Shown here in pieces: positions 31,808 through 43,041 of a stretch of DNA of 64,000 nt. The stretch is from contig OY970313.1 of the NCBI GenBank assembly GCA_963716445.1, positions 806,001 through 870,000 of the forward strand, read 5' to 3'. Made by a program: the position numbers and the translations under genes. Within the stretch, counting starts at the first letter, position 1, and each line of letters starts with the position of its first letter. The stretch is from JAAYBF01 sp963716445. GTDB taxonomy: Bacteria > Actinomycetota > Thermoleophilia > Solirubrobacterales > Thermoleophilaceae. The notes under the pieces were generated by a model. The model was not told the origin of the DNA and did not search any database. It saw only the letters and a list, made by a program, of their open reading frames with translations.

Positions 31808-31813
31808 CGCAGC

Positions 31814-32950
31814 GTGGATCTGACGCTCTCGCCTAGCGAGCAGGCATTCCGCGACGAGCTGCGCGAGTGGCTCGCCGACAACCATCCGGGCGAGGAGCCG
31901 TCGGGCGACGAGGCGGCCTGGCAGTTCCGGCTCGCCTGGCAGCGCAAGCTGCACGAGCAGGGCTACGCCGGTCTGTCGTGGCCGGAGGAGTTCGGCGGCC
32001 GCGGGGCGACGCTGATCGAGCAGGCGATCTTCGGCGAGGAGATGGCGCGCGCCAAGTCGGCCTCGCCGGCCAACCTGCTCGGCCTCGTGATGGGCGGGCC
32101 GGTCGTGATCGCCCACGGCAGCGAGGAGCAGAAGCGCCGCTACCTCGAGCCGATCCTGTCCGGAGACGAGATCTGGTGCCAGGGCTTCTCGGAGCCGGAG
32201 TCGGGCTCCGACCTCGCCTCGCTGAAGACGCGCGCGGTGAAGTCGAACGGCGAGTGGGTCGTCACCGGCCAGAAGGTCTGGACGACCTTCGCCCACCACG
32301 CCAAGTGGTGCATGCTGGTCGCGCGCACCGATCCCGACGCGCCGAAGCACCAGGGGATCACCTACTTCCTGATGGACATGGAGCAGGACGCGGTGCAGGT
32401 CCGGCCGCTGCGCCAGATCACCGGCGAGGAGGAGTTCAACGAGCTCTTCATCGAGGAGGCGCGGATCCCGGACGAGAACGTCATCGGCGGGGTCGGCAAC
32501 GGCTGGCAGGTGGCGATCACGACGCTGATGCACGAGCGCGCGGGCCTCGGCGCCGCCTCCGCCGCCTCGGTGAAGATCGCGCTCGGACAGCTGGTCGAGC
32601 TGGCGCGCGAGCGCGGCGTCGACCGCGACCCGATCGTCCGCCAGAAGATCGCGGCGCTGCTGATCGAGGCCGAGGCGCTGCGCCTGAACGCCTGGCGCGG
32701 GCTCACGCAGATCATGAAGACCGGCATCCCCGGTCCCGAGGGCTCGCTGCCGAAGCTGCAGTGGTCGGCCGTCAACCAGGGCCTGACCGAGCTGGCGGTG
32801 GCGATCCAGGGCGAGGACGGCGTCCTGCGCGACTCCGACTGGACCTACCGCTTCCTGCGCGCCCGCGCGAACTCGATCGAGGGCGGCACCACCGAGATCC
32901 TCAAGAACATCATCGCCGAGCGCGTGCTCGGCCTGCCGAGGCTGCGATGA
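31814..32950 (+). CDS. acyl-CoA dehydrogenase (first of a coupled pair)
   Basis: A protein of 378 residues. The FAD/substrate-binding parts read WCQGFSEPESGSDLASLKT and WVVTGQKVWTTFAHHAKWCM. The C-terminal helical domain has IQGEDGVLRD and ANSIEGGTTEILKNIIAERV. It makes 2,3-enoyl-CoA, passing electrons to ETF. The stop overlaps the ATG of a second, shorter acyl-CoA dehydrogenase. Such adjacent pairs often form alpha2beta2 heterotetramers acting on unusual acyl chains such as steroid side chains (ChsE/FadE pairs). That use here is inference. Confidence 0.92.
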   Translation: MDLTLSPSEQAFRDELREWLADNHPGEEPSGDEAAWQFRLAWQRKLHEQGYAGLSWPEEFGGRGATLIEQAIFGEEMARAKSASPANLLGLVMGGPVVIAHGSEEQKRRYLEPILSGDEIWCQGFSEPESGSDLASLKTRAVKSNGEWVVTGQKVWTTFAHHAKWCMLVARTDPDAPKHQGITYFLMDMEQDAVQVRPLRQITGEEEFNELFIEEARIPDENVIGGVGNGWQVAITTLMHERAGLGAASAASVKIALGQLVELARERGVDRDPIVRQKIAALLIEAEALRLNAWRGLTQIMKTGIPGPEGSLPKLQWSAVNQGLTELAVAIQGEDGVLRDSDWTYRFLRARANSIEGGTTEILKNIIAERVLGLPRLR

Positions 32951-33999
32951 ACTTCGACTTCTCGGACGACCAGCAGGCGATCAAGCGCACCGCCCACGAC
33001 TTGCTCGCCGACCGTTTCAAGCCGGACACCGTGCGCGAGCTGGCCGAGGGCGAGCGCTACGACGACGCCCACTGGAGGGAGATCGCCGAGCTCGGCTGGG
33101 CCGGCATCTCGATCGGCGAGGAGCACGGGGGCCAGGGGCTCGGCACGGTCGAGCTGGCGATCCTCGCCGAGGAGCTCGGCTGCGCGCTCGCGCCGGTCCC
33201 GTTCCTCTCCAACGCCGCCGCGGGCATCGCGCTCCAGCACGCGGGCACGGATGCCCAGCGCGCTCGGCTGCTGCCCGGGATCGCCTCCGGCGAGGCGTGC
33301 GCGACGGCCGGCCTGCTGCGCGACCGAGCGGCGCCGCTGGTTCCCGACGCCGAGGGCGCGGCGACGATCGTGCTGCTGGAGACGCCCGGGTCGAACGCCG
33401 ACGCCTCCGCCGCGGGCATCGTCCTCGACCCGTCGGACTGCGACCTCGAGCCGCTCGCCACGATCGACCAGACCCGCCGCTTCGCCCGCGTCACGCCGCG
33501 CGAGGGCGCCGGCGAGCCGCTCGGCGGCGACGCGGCGCCGGCGCTCGACCGGATCGCGACCATCGTCGCGGCCGAGATCGTCGGCGTCGCCCAGCGCACG
33601 ATGGAGATGGCGATCGAGTACGCCCGCGACCGCCAGCAGTTCGGCCGCCCGATCGGCGCCTACCAGGGTGTCTCCCACCGCTGCGCCGACATGCTGCGCG
33701 AGGTCGAGAGCGCGCGCTCGACCGCCTACTGGGCCGCCTGGGCCGCCGACGCCGAGCCCGAGACGCTGCCGCTCGCCGCCGCGATGGCCAAGGCGCTCGC
33801 CTCCGACGCCGGCTGGAGCGTCCCCGCCTCCGCCCTCCAGGTCCACGGCGGCATCGGCTTCACCTGGGAGCACGACCTTCACTTCCTGCTCAAGCGCGCC
33901 AAGGTCGACGGCGCGCTCTTCGGCTCCGCCGGCGAGCACCGCGAGCGCGTCGCGGCGCTCAGCGGCCTCGGCGCCGCCGAGCCGACCGCCGCCGTCTGA
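32947..33999 (+). CDS. acyl-CoA dehydrogenase (second of a coupled pair)
   Basis: A protein of 350 residues. N-terminal helical domain NFDFSDDQQAIKRTAHDLLA, then ELGWAGISIGEEHGGQGLGT, and C-terminal IEYARDRQQFGRPIGAYQGV with ALQVHGGIGFTWEHDLHFLL. The middle beta-domain is shortened and the FAD-binding TEP(x)AGSD stretch is replaced, as in the partner subunit of heteromeric acyl-CoA dehydrogenases. Its ATG overlaps the stop of the first subunit (ATGA). Coupled expression supports one complex. Confidence 0.9.
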   Translation: MNFDFSDDQQAIKRTAHDLLADRFKPDTVRELAEGERYDDAHWREIAELGWAGISIGEEHGGQGLGTVELAILAEELGCALAPVPFLSNAAAGIALQHAGTDAQRARLLPGIASGEACATAGLLRDRAAPLVPDAEGAATIVLLETPGSNADASAAGIVLDPSDCDLEPLATIDQTRRFARVTPREGAGEPLGGDAAPALDRIATIVAAEIVGVAQRTMEMAIEYARDRQQFGRPIGAYQGVSHRCADMLREVESARSTAYWAAWAADAEPETLPLAAAMAKALASDAGWSVPASALQVHGGIGFTWEHDLHFLLKRAKVDGALFGSAGEHRERVAALSGLGAAEPTAAV

Positions 34000-34236
34000 G
34001 CGAAAGCCGGCCAGTCGGCGACGACGGCGGCGACCGCCGCCGGCTCAGAGGTAGGCCGGCGACCGTCAGTGGAGCAACCCGCTGCAAAGTGCGGGATTTG
34101 ATACGCCGGTGTTCGCATCCCCCTTGCGCGCCATATGGCGTTTGTGCCAGGGTATCCTGACTAAAAAGACAGGTCAACGACTTGGGCGGCGTCTCGGAGG
34201 GAACCAGCGTCTTCCCAAATCAAGGGAGGACTCGCC

Positions 34237-37200
34237 TTGGTCGCACGTGCCGCCGCGCGGTTTGCCGCGCTCGTTTCCAACACGCTCGCAATCGCTCGTA
34301 CCGGCCGTGGTCTGATGACGGTCCTGCTGGCGGCGAGCCTGGCGTTCGCGGTCGTCGTCTCGGCCGGGGCTTCGCCGGCCGACGGGGACGCGTCGCAGCC
34401 GGTTGACGGCGCGGCGACGGATCCGGCGGGCGAGCCGGTGGAGCCCGACCGCACCGGACCGGCGCCGGACGGGCTCGACCTCGTCGATCCGTCCTGGGAC
34501 GGCGGACGCGCGATGGGGCAGCTCCTGGAGGCGTCGCGCAACGCGCGCGAGCACGAGGAGCGGCGTGCCGAGCGGTTGGCGTCGGCGGCTTCGCGCGAGG
34601 CGCGGGGGCGGTCCTCGACGGTCTTCCGCGACCTGTCGGACGGCGCCGCCCTGGCGCTGCTCGACCAGGTCTTCGCGGCCGAGCTAGAGGGGAAGGCGGT
34701 TCCGGACGTGGAGGACATCGCGGACGGACGCAGCGTCGAGCGGTTCGTGAGCGACTCGACCGTCGTGCTGAGCGGCGAGGACGGGCGGCCGCCGGTGCTG
34801 GTGCAGGCGCCGCGCCCCCTGAGAGCGCCGGACGAGGACGGCCGCAAGCGCCCGATCGACCTGACGCTGGAGCCGCGCGACGGCGGCTTCGAGCCGGCCA
34901 ACGCGGCCGCCGACGTGAAGCTGCCCGCCACGCTGGCCAACGGCGTCGACGTCGGACCGGTTCGCCTGGTGCCGGAGGGCGCCGCCGCCGGTGTCGTGTC
35001 GAGTGACGGCGACCAGGTCCGGTACGCCAACGCACAGAAGGACACCGACGTGGTCCTCGCGCCTGTCACCACGGGCGTCGAGGTCTTCTGGCAGCTGCGT
35101 TCGCCGGAGGCGCCGGAGGGGCTGGTGCTCGATCTCGGGCTGCCGGAGGGCGCGACGGTCGAGGCGAAGGACGGGCTCGGACCGATCGCGATCATGCGCG
35201 GCGACGAGCAGCTCACGACGATCAGCCGGCCGGTCGCCCTCGACGCCCAGGGCACGGACGTGCCGGTCGAGATCGACTTCGCTGAGGGCAAGCTCGTCGT
35301 CTCGATCGCCCACGGCGACGCGGACGTCGCCTATCCGCTGCTTGTGGATCCGGTGATCGAGGACTGGTACGGGCTGCCGGAGCACGGCGGCAACGGCACC
35401 CAGACCTGGTTCCATCAGGACGACTGGGCGCTCGACGGCCTCGCCGACTGGTACCACACCTACAGCGGCGTTCCGGCGAACACGTACGCCGCGCGCAACT
35501 ACTGCGCGCCCACGATCGCCTGCTACAAGTGGAGCCCGACGCTGTTCGACCCGAACAAGCCGGACGGCCTGCACTACTACGTCAGGCCGCTGAGCACGAC
35601 GACCTATCCGCCGAGCTCGGCGCGCTGGATCTACCAGCCGCCCGGCCAGACGACGCGCATCGATCGCGTCGACCTCGGGGTCAAGTACCAGCGACGCCGC
35701 AGCTCCGGGACCTATCCGGAGATGTTCACCGGCATCTACGGGATCAGCCAGGGCAACTGGGTCTCCGTCGCCACCCACAACACGGACTTCTCCAACCACT
35801 GGAACGCTCACTTCGGGGGCGCTCAGAGCGGCCCGCAGCAGGTGCACTTCGGCTACTGGACGCCGAACACGGTGTCCTTGCCGGACTGGCGCGACGGCTA
35901 CGTCGGCGCGGCGATCGTATATCTGACCGATCCCGAGGCGCCGACCGTCACCAACACCGGTCTCGCGCGCATCGGCGGCGGCAGCACCACGGCGTGGGTA
36001 GGCGACGCCGGCTTCACCGTCCAGCCGACCGCGATCGATCCGGGCCTCGGCGTGAGCGGGTTCGAGCTGACCGGCCCCGGAGTGTCCGACGGCGACAACC
36101 ATCCCTGCGAGGGCGTAAAGGCCGATCCCTGCCCGCCGTCGTGGACGCTCCCCGCGCCTCCGCTCGAGTTCTGGACCGACGAGATGGCCAACGGTGTGAA
36201 CGTCGTGACGCTGGGCGCGTACGATCCCCTCGGCCAGACGGGTACGCACCCGATCGAGATCAAGGTCGACCGCGAGGCGCCGACGGTCGGTGTGTCGGGG
36301 ACGCTTTGGAATGGGCGGGTCCAGGGAGAGCCGGCCCAGGAGCTGACGCCCGGCGATCACACGCTGCAAGTGGTCGCGAGCGACGGCGTCCCGGGCGGCT
36401 CCGCGACACAGCGACGATCCGGCGTTGAGACGATCGAGGTGAAGCTCGACGGCGCGATCCTGGAGAGCAGCACGGTCGCGTGTCAGACCGATAGCTGCGG
36501 CCGTACGCTCAACCGCACCTACTCGACCGCCGAGGTGCAGCCGGGCCGCCACACGCTGGCCGTCGCCGCGGTCGACGCGGCGGGCAACAGGTCGGCGGCG
36601 ACCCAGTTCGACATCGTCGTGCCGTCGCGCGGGGAGCTGCTCTCGCCGCAGGAGGGGACGACCACGTCGCGCTGGATCGAGCTCGAGGCCGGCGAGGTGG
36701 CGGCGGGCCTCTCGACGGTGCGGTTCCAGTACCGCCGTCCGCTCGGGGCGTGGACCAACATCCCCGCCTTCGCTCTCTCGGACAGCGAGGGCCTGCCGCC
36801 TGCCGGGATCGAGCACCCGATCGTCGGCGGCGCGAGCGAGGCGATCAACTGGAACGTGCCCGAGACCTCGATGGGCATCTGGGGGATCACCGAGCGCAGC
36901 GGACCTTACGAGGTGCGCGCTGTGTTCAGCGGGAGCGGTCCGGGCGCGGTGTCGAAGCGGGTGCGCGTGTCGCTCGACGAGCGCGGGCTGTCGGCCGACA
37001 ACGCCTCCGAGGACGTCGGCCCCGGCGAGGTCGACCTGCTGACAGGGAACTTCTCGGTGTCGGCCGACGACGCGAGCGTCGCGAGCTGGGCCGAGCCGCT
37101 GGTCGTCAGTCGGACCTTCAACTCGCGCGATCCCGGCGTCAACCCCGACGGGCCGTTCGGTCCGGGCTGGGTCCCCGGCGTCCCGGTGGAGAACGTCTCG

Positions 37201-40200
37201 AACTACGTGGCGATCGAGGAGGTCTCGGACCAGTTCGCCGGCACCTACCTGAAGCTGTTGACGACCAGCGGCGCGGAGATCCAGTTCTTCGGGCTGTCCT
37301 CGGGCGGGTACGAGAGCGAGACCGGCTACGAGGACCTCGAGCTCACCAAGACGCCGATCGGCACCTACCAGCTCGCGGACAGCGACGGCAACACGAACAC
37401 GTTCGAGCGCGAGGCGGGGACCACCGCGCCGCGCTACGTCCTGACGCAGGTGCGCCAGCCGGGCTCCGAGAACAAGAGCTCGCTGACCTACGAGGTCGTC
37501 GCCGGCAAGCCGCGGGTGAAGCGGATCGTCGCGCCCACGGCGTACTCGTCGACCTGCTCGGGCTCGGCCTACTCGGGATGTCGCCGGCTCGAGCTGGTCT
37601 ACGCGACCGACACGACGGCGTCGAGCACCTCGGAGGCCGGCTGGGGCCGCTATTCGAGCCGCCTGGACAGGGTCGACCTCGTGGCCCACGACCCCGACGT
37701 CGGCGCGATGACGACCGACGTCGTCGCGCGCTACCAGTACGACAGCAACGGCCGGCTGCGCGCGGCGTGGGATCCGCGGATCAGCCCTGCGCTGAAGGTT
37801 CGCTACGGCTACGACGCCGGCGGTCGCCTGTCGGCCGTGACGCCGCCGGGCGAGGCCGGCTGGACGCTGGCCTATCAGGCGCGGCCGGGCGACGGCGACG
37901 ACGGCCGGCTGCGCAGCGCGAGCCGCCAGACGCCGCAGGGCTTGGCCACGACCACCGTGGCCTATGGCGTCGCGCTGTCCGGGCCGGGTGCTCCCTACCA
38001 GATGGGCCGCGCCGACGTGGCCGCCTGGGCGCAGACGGACTCGCCGGTCGACGCGACCGCCGTCTTCGGGCCCGACGACGTGCCGGCCAACCCGCCGGCG
38101 AGCTTCGCCAAGGCGACCGTGCACTACATGAACCGCGGCGGCCGCGAGGTCAACACGGTGGTTCCGGGCGGCCACACGACGACCTCGGAGTACGACCGCT
38201 ACGGCAACGCGGTGCGCGAGCTGTCGGCGTCGAACCGCCAGCGCGCGCTCGCCTCCGGAGGCCTCTCGGCGGACACCGCGCGGACGCTCGACACGCGGCG
38301 GACGTTCGAGGCCAAGGGCCTGGAGATGGTCGAGGAGCTCGGCCCCCAGCGCGAGGTCGAGCTCGAGAGCGGACAGCTCGTGCATGCGCGCCAGCGGACG
38401 ACGGTCGTCTACGACGAGGGCGCCCCGAGCGGGATGGACGCGCATCTGCCGACCACGACGAAGACGGCGGCGCAGGTCGTCGGCGGTGCCGCCGACGCCG
38501 ACGCGCGCCTCACGAAGACCGAGTACGACTGGAACCTGCGCAAGCCGACCAAGACCATCACCGATCCGACCGGCTTGAACCTCGTCCACACCGTCGAGTA
38601 CGACCCGACCACGGGGTTGGAGACGGCGTCGCGGATGCCGAAGTCGGGTGAGGGCTCGGGCAAGCGGGTGACCGTCTACTACCAGTCGTGGGGCGCCGAC
38701 GAGTGTCAACGCGCGGAGTGGGCGAACCTGCCGTGCAAGGTGTACTCGACGGCGCAGACCGGCGCCGAGCTGCCCGATCTGCCGGTGGAGCGCTATCGCT
38801 ATGACCGGCTGCTGCAGGTGGAGGAGACCACCGAGACCGTCGCGGGCGAGACGCGCACGACGTCGATGGACTACGACGCCGCCGGGCGTGCGGTGCGGTC
38901 GGAGGTCGCCGCGACGGCGGACGCCGGCCTGGTCGCCGAGTACGGGTTCGACGAGCCGTCGGGCGCGACCGCGGTCGACGGCTCGGGCCACGGCAACGAC
39001 GGGACGCTCGAGAGCGCGGTGCGCGAGCCCGCGGGGCGGATCGGCGGAGCGGTCCGGGTGTCGGGCACGCAGTCGAGTCGGGTGGTGGTGCCCGACGCGA
39101 GCTCGCTGGACCTCACAGGGCCGTTGTCGGTCGAGGCGTGGGTCCGTCCCGACGCGGACTCCCCGTGGGACGGGGCGGTGGTCGAGAAGGTCGGCGATTC
39201 GGCCTGTCCGCGGGCGTACAGCCTCCACGTGACGCCGGGGCCGTACTCGCAGGGCAAGGTGGCCGGGTCGTCGTGCGGGTCGATCCTGGGCGGCGGCTGG
39301 GGGTATCCGGCGGTGCGGGCCGGCGGCTGGAGCCACGTCGCGCTGACCGTCGACGCGACGCGCAAGATGCGGCTGTTCCTCGACGGCAAGCCGATCCACA
39401 GCTTCAACCTGTCCGGGTCGGGCGCCGTGACGGCTGGGAATCTGCTGATCGGCCGGGGCTTCAAGGGACTGGTCGACGAGGTGCGCGTCTATGAGCGGGT
39501 GCTGAGCGAGGGCGAGGTCGCCGGCGCGGCACGCCGCAACGGCCAGGCGGGTACGGTCGCGACGCCGCGGACCGGGCTGGTGGGAGCGTGGGCGTTCGAG
39601 GAGGGCTCGGCGTCGAGCTTCGTGCGCGATTGGTCGGGGGAGGACAACCACGGCGAGCTCTCCGACGCCGGCGGCGCTGCGCCGGACGATCTGCGGTCGC
39701 GCGGCGGACGGTTCGGGCGCGGCGTGCTGGCGCCGGTAGAGGTGCCGGACTCCGCTTCGCTGGACCTCGCCGGTGGCGGGGTTTCGGTCGAGGCATGGGT
39801 CTCGCGCGACTTCGTCGAGTACCAGGATTCGACGGTCGTGGCCGGCAAGGCGGGGTCGTTCGAGCTGCGGTTGACCGAGTCGGGAGAGCTCGAGTTCGAG
39901 GTCGACCCGGTCGGCGACGGCAGCTTGGCCGGCGATTACACGATCGGCACCTACGGCTACGAGTGGCTCGAGGACGCCAGGCTCTCGCACCTGGCGGCCA
40001 CCTACGACGGCGAGTGGATGCGCATCTATCTCGACGGCCAGTTGCAGGCGGAGGAGCACGTTGGGACGTCTGGGGGCCACGGCCGCCGTTCGCGAGCAGC
40101 GCGCCGTTGCGGATGGCCGATGCTCCCGGCACTGCGTGGATGGCCGGGGCGCTCGACGAGGTGCGCGTGTACGACCGCAAGCTCGAGGGCTGGGAGGTCA

Positions 40201-42014
40201 CCCAGGATGCCGCCACGCCGATCGTCGCGCGCGACCCGGTGACGGCGCAGACCGGCGAGTTGTTGCCGGCGGTACAGACCGTCTACGACCCCGCGACCGG
40301 CCGGCCGAGCACCGTGTCGACGACCGAGGGCGGCCAGACCCAGACGGTCACCACCAGCCACGACTCGGTCGGCCGTCCGGTGACCTACACCGACTCGCAG
40401 GGGCTTGTGACCTCCACGTCCTATGACCTGCTGGGCCGGCCGGTGCAGGTGTCCAACGGCCCCTCGACCCAGACACTCTCCTATCACCCGACGACAGGCA
40501 TGCTCACCGGCCTGGGCGATTCCGACGCGGGGTCGTTCACCGCGTCCTACGACCCGGACGGCAACCTGGCGTCGAAGACCTATCCGAACGGTTTGCGCGC
40601 CGACTTCCTCTACGACGAGGCCGCGGTGGCGACCGGCCTGACCTACACCAAGGAGACCAACTGCTCCTCCAACTGCGTCTGGTTCGAGGAGCAGGTGTCC
40701 GAGTCGATCCACGGCCAGTGGACCACGCACGACAGCTCCCTGTCCGGTCAGGACTACTCCTACGACCGCGTCGGTCGGCTGACAGGGGTGCGCGACACCG
40801 TCGCCGGCGAGTGCGCGACCCGCGCCTATGCGTACGACGCCAACTCCAATCGCACAGCGATGACTGCCTACGAGCCGGGAGCGGGCGGAGCTTGCTCGAC
40901 CAGCTCGGGCTCGAGCACGCAGGCTTCGTCTTACGACGGCGCCGACCGAATCGCCAACGACGGCTTCGAGTACGACGCCTTCGGCCGCACCACCCGCGTC
41001 CCAGCCACACATTCCGGTGGCGGACCGATCGAATACAGCTACTACATCAACGACATGGTCGCCTCGATCGCCCAGGACGGCGTCTCGAAGGCCTATACGC
41101 TGGACCCAGGCGGCCGTCAGCGTCAAACGATTCCCGGCGGCGGGACCAACCACGTCGAGAAGCTGCTCTACAGCGACGACTCCGACTCACCGGCGATCGC
41201 GCTGACCGTCGACGCCCAGGGGGCCGGAGTGTCCGCAACCCGCCAGGTTGAGGGCATCGACGGCGACCTCGCCGCAATCCGCACCGTCGACTACGGCGTG
41301 AGCACCGACGAGACCGTCCTGCAGCTCTCCAATCTCCACGGCGACACAATCGCCACCACCAGCCTCGACCCCCAAGCCACAGCACTGCTCGACACCTTCG
41401 AGTCCGACGAGTTCGGAAACCCACGCCAGGTCGGCGGGGCAGACAAGCGCTACGGCTGGCTCGGCGCAAAGCAACGACGCACCGAGCTCGCGTCGGGCGT
41501 GATCCAGATGGGCGTCCGGTCCTACGTCCCCGCCATGGGCAGATTCACGTCCGTAGATCCGGTTGTGGGCGGGTCGGCAAACGCCTACGAGTACGGTGCT
41601 GCGGATCCGATCAACAATGTTGATTTGAAAGGAGAGGCGTGCGGTCCGGGAAAGGGACTTGGCGATGTACTTGTCTCAGACGTTGCGGGGTTATTCCGGG
41701 GATCCTGCAAGCGGCATGATGCGTGCTATGGCAGATATCCGGGCCCTACGAAAACCGTGTGTGATAAGCGGTTCAGGGGCGATATGAACAAGGCGTGCGG
41801 GACGGTGGCGGGGGCTATCGTGAATGCGGTGTTGGCTATAGTGAAAATGTCGTGCACCGGCGTCTCCACCATATATTACGATGCCGTAAGGGTGCACGGC
41901 CGCCGTTCCTTCAAGAAGGCACGTAAGAAGGCCAAGGCTGAGTACAAGAAGATCTGCGCCTGTGATACAGGGCCACCCCACATGGCCCGGAGGGCAAGGA
42001 GGACGAGGCGGTGA
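34237..42014 (+). CDS. secreted Rhs/YD-repeat polymorphic toxin with PLA2-like tip (frameshifted)
   Basis: A TTG start follows GGGAGGA (34224-34230) by 6 nt. A signal peptide (LMTVLLAASLAFAVVVSAGA) is followed by an N-terminal region of about 900 residues, a DUF6531-like entry (DLLTGNFSVSADDASV), YD repeats (YDSNGRLRAAWDP, DYDAAGRAVRSEV), two LamG domains (about residues 1565-1768 and 1780-1985), more YD repeats, and the Rhs core ending SYVPAMGRFTSVDPVVGG..DPINNVDLKG. The first frame ends at 40242. The second LamG continues in another frame from about 40072, so the intact product would be about 2,592 residues. The last 124 residues resemble phospholipase A2. The 237-bp gap upstream holds TATCCT (34153) but no convincing -35. 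Confidence 0.88.
40072..40076 (+). other. G5 tract at the Rhs frameshift
   Basis: Codons up to TCT-GGG (through 40074) belong to the first frame. A sixth G here would join it to PRPPFASSAPLRMADAPGTA, the natural continuation of the second LamG domain. So one missing G (natural, phase-variable, or an assembly error) explains the break. Confidence 0.6.
41641..42014 (+). other. C-terminal toxin tip of the Rhs protein, phospholipase A2-like
   Basis: After the conserved NNVDLKGE boundary the DNA becomes visibly AT-richer. The tip contains SCKRHDACYGRYPG with a CxxHDxCYG core (His-Asp at 41714-41719), then VCDKRFRGDMNKAC, the arrangement of the catalytic helix pair in secreted phospholipase A2 folds, held by cysteines. 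A hydrophobic stretch (AIVNAVLAIVKM) and a very basic C-terminus follow. It would attack membrane phospholipids of a target cell. This is inferred from the motif, not proven. Confidence 0.62.
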
Positions 42015-42391
42015 GGCAAGCGGGCGGCTATCCCGATGGTGCTCGGAAGCTCTTCGTAGGGATTACGGCAGTCGCTTACGCAGCACTGGTGTTCGCCCTG
42101 CCATTCCTTGGCGACTTCGGGGTACCTACGGTATTAGTGGCGGCCTCATGGATTGGCGGGTCATATGTCGCGGGGATGCTTGCGCCCTGGCATCTGATGG
42201 CCATTATCCCGATCGCAGCGGCCGTCGTGTTCGTAATTATCATCCACAGCGAGGCCGCGTCTGACGCTACGTTCTTCGCCGATCCCCTTTCGATCCTCGC
42301 CGTACCGCCGCTAGTCATAGGAGAGATCCTCGCCTTGTACTTCGGGTCGGACATGATGCGTGCCCGACGGCGGCGAGGCGCAGGCCATTGA
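42011..42391 (+). CDS. four-helix membrane protein, candidate immunity protein
   Basis: A protein of 126 residues whose GTG overlaps the Rhs stop (GTGA). AAGGAGGA (41996-42003) sits 7 nt upstream. Four hydrophobic helices are visible (about 14-33, 37-57, 61-80 and 95-113), and the C-terminus is basic (MRARRRRGAGH). The family is not recognised. In polymorphic toxin loci the gene directly behind the toxin tip usually encodes the cognate immunity protein, and a membrane location would suit protection against a phospholipase. Confidence 0.65.
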   Translation: MRQAGGYPDGARKLFVGITAVAYAALVFALPFLGDFGVPTVLVAASWIGGSYVAGMLAPWHLMAIIPIAAAVVFVIIIHSEAASDATFFADPLSILAVPPLVIGEILALYFGSDMMRARRRRGAGH

Positions 42392-42539
42392 TCGATGAGG
42401 CGGGTTCCCGAGTAGCGCGTACATTTGCCCAATGCCGGTTCCGATGGATATGGCTGTTCGCGGCATAGGTGCGCAAGTATCAGTCCTTCTTCTGGCGAGG
42501 TAGTTGCCATGGATGTCGCTTAGGCCAGAGGAGTGCAAG

Positions 42540-42647
42540 ATGAGAGGCTGGACGCTGCCCGCGAGCAGTCGTACAGAGATATGCTACCTCGGACACCCCG
42601 CCTTAAACGTAAGACGCAAGGTTTTGATCAATGGCGATGAGCTCTAA
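42540..42647 (+). CDS. possible 35-codon ORF upstream of the orphan gene
   Basis: ATG 42540 follows GAGGAG (42528-42533) with 6 nt spacing and opens MRGWTLPASSRTEICYLG and onward, ending at TAA 42647, 17 bases into the next gene. No family is recognised. The remaining gap from 42392 to 42540 holds nothing I can support. It may be the tail of a lost gene. Confidence 0.35.
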   Translation: MRGWTLPASSRTEICYLGHPALNVRRKVLINGDEL

Positions 42648-42969
42648 GTTGGACGATGCCACTAGGCGCGAAATGAACGATTTACTCGAAAGGCAAATCC
42701 AAACGTTAGAGGCCACAGACTTTTCGATTCTTTGGGAGCGGTTCACGGAGCTAAGTCCCGGGCTCCTCTCAAGAAAGTTGAACCCTTCGTCGAAGGGAGA
42801 GGAGGTCATCGATATCAGAGGGCCGTCTGGGCGCGAGTACGAGATAGAGATAGGATGCGTTGTTGAGCATGATCTAGATTTACATTTCTTTCTCTTAGTC
42901 ATCGACCATTCAGGCCTAAGTATCGGTGGCGACACGGTGGTTCGTCGGCATCAGGCAACCCCGAGCTAG
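42631..42969 (+). CDS. orphan small protein, candidate immunity gene
   Basis: A soluble 112-residue protein, unrecognised. It is mostly helical at the N-terminus (DDATRREMNDLLERQIQTLE) with a beta-rich C-terminal half (EYEIEIGCVVEHDLDLHFFL). It uses TTA, ATA and AAA codons unlike the flanking chromosome, suggesting transfer. Position behind an Rhs tip suggests an orphan immunity gene left from earlier tip exchanges. Inference only. Confidence 0.5.
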   Translation: MAMSSKLDDATRREMNDLLERQIQTLEATDFSILWERFTELSPGLLSRKLNPSSKGEEVIDIRGPSGREYEIEIGCVVEHDLDLHFFLLVIDHSGLSIGGDTVVRRHQATPS

Positions 42970-43041
42970 CGGGTCGACCAGTGAACTCAATAGGACAATC
43001 GCTTTGCACTGGGCGTCTGGCATTTACAACGTAAGGGAACT

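Noticed and set aside
34000..34236. Searched for an att site, tRNA end or integrase marking the island start
   Set aside because: No integrase, direct repeat pair or tRNA fragment is visible. The island may have grown by recombination at the Rhs tip rather than by site-specific integration.
34684..40080. A 1,798-codon open frame antisense to the Rhs gene
   Set aside because: Low-complexity Arg/Val/Gly-rich translation without motifs. Long antisense frames are expected opposite GC-rich genes.
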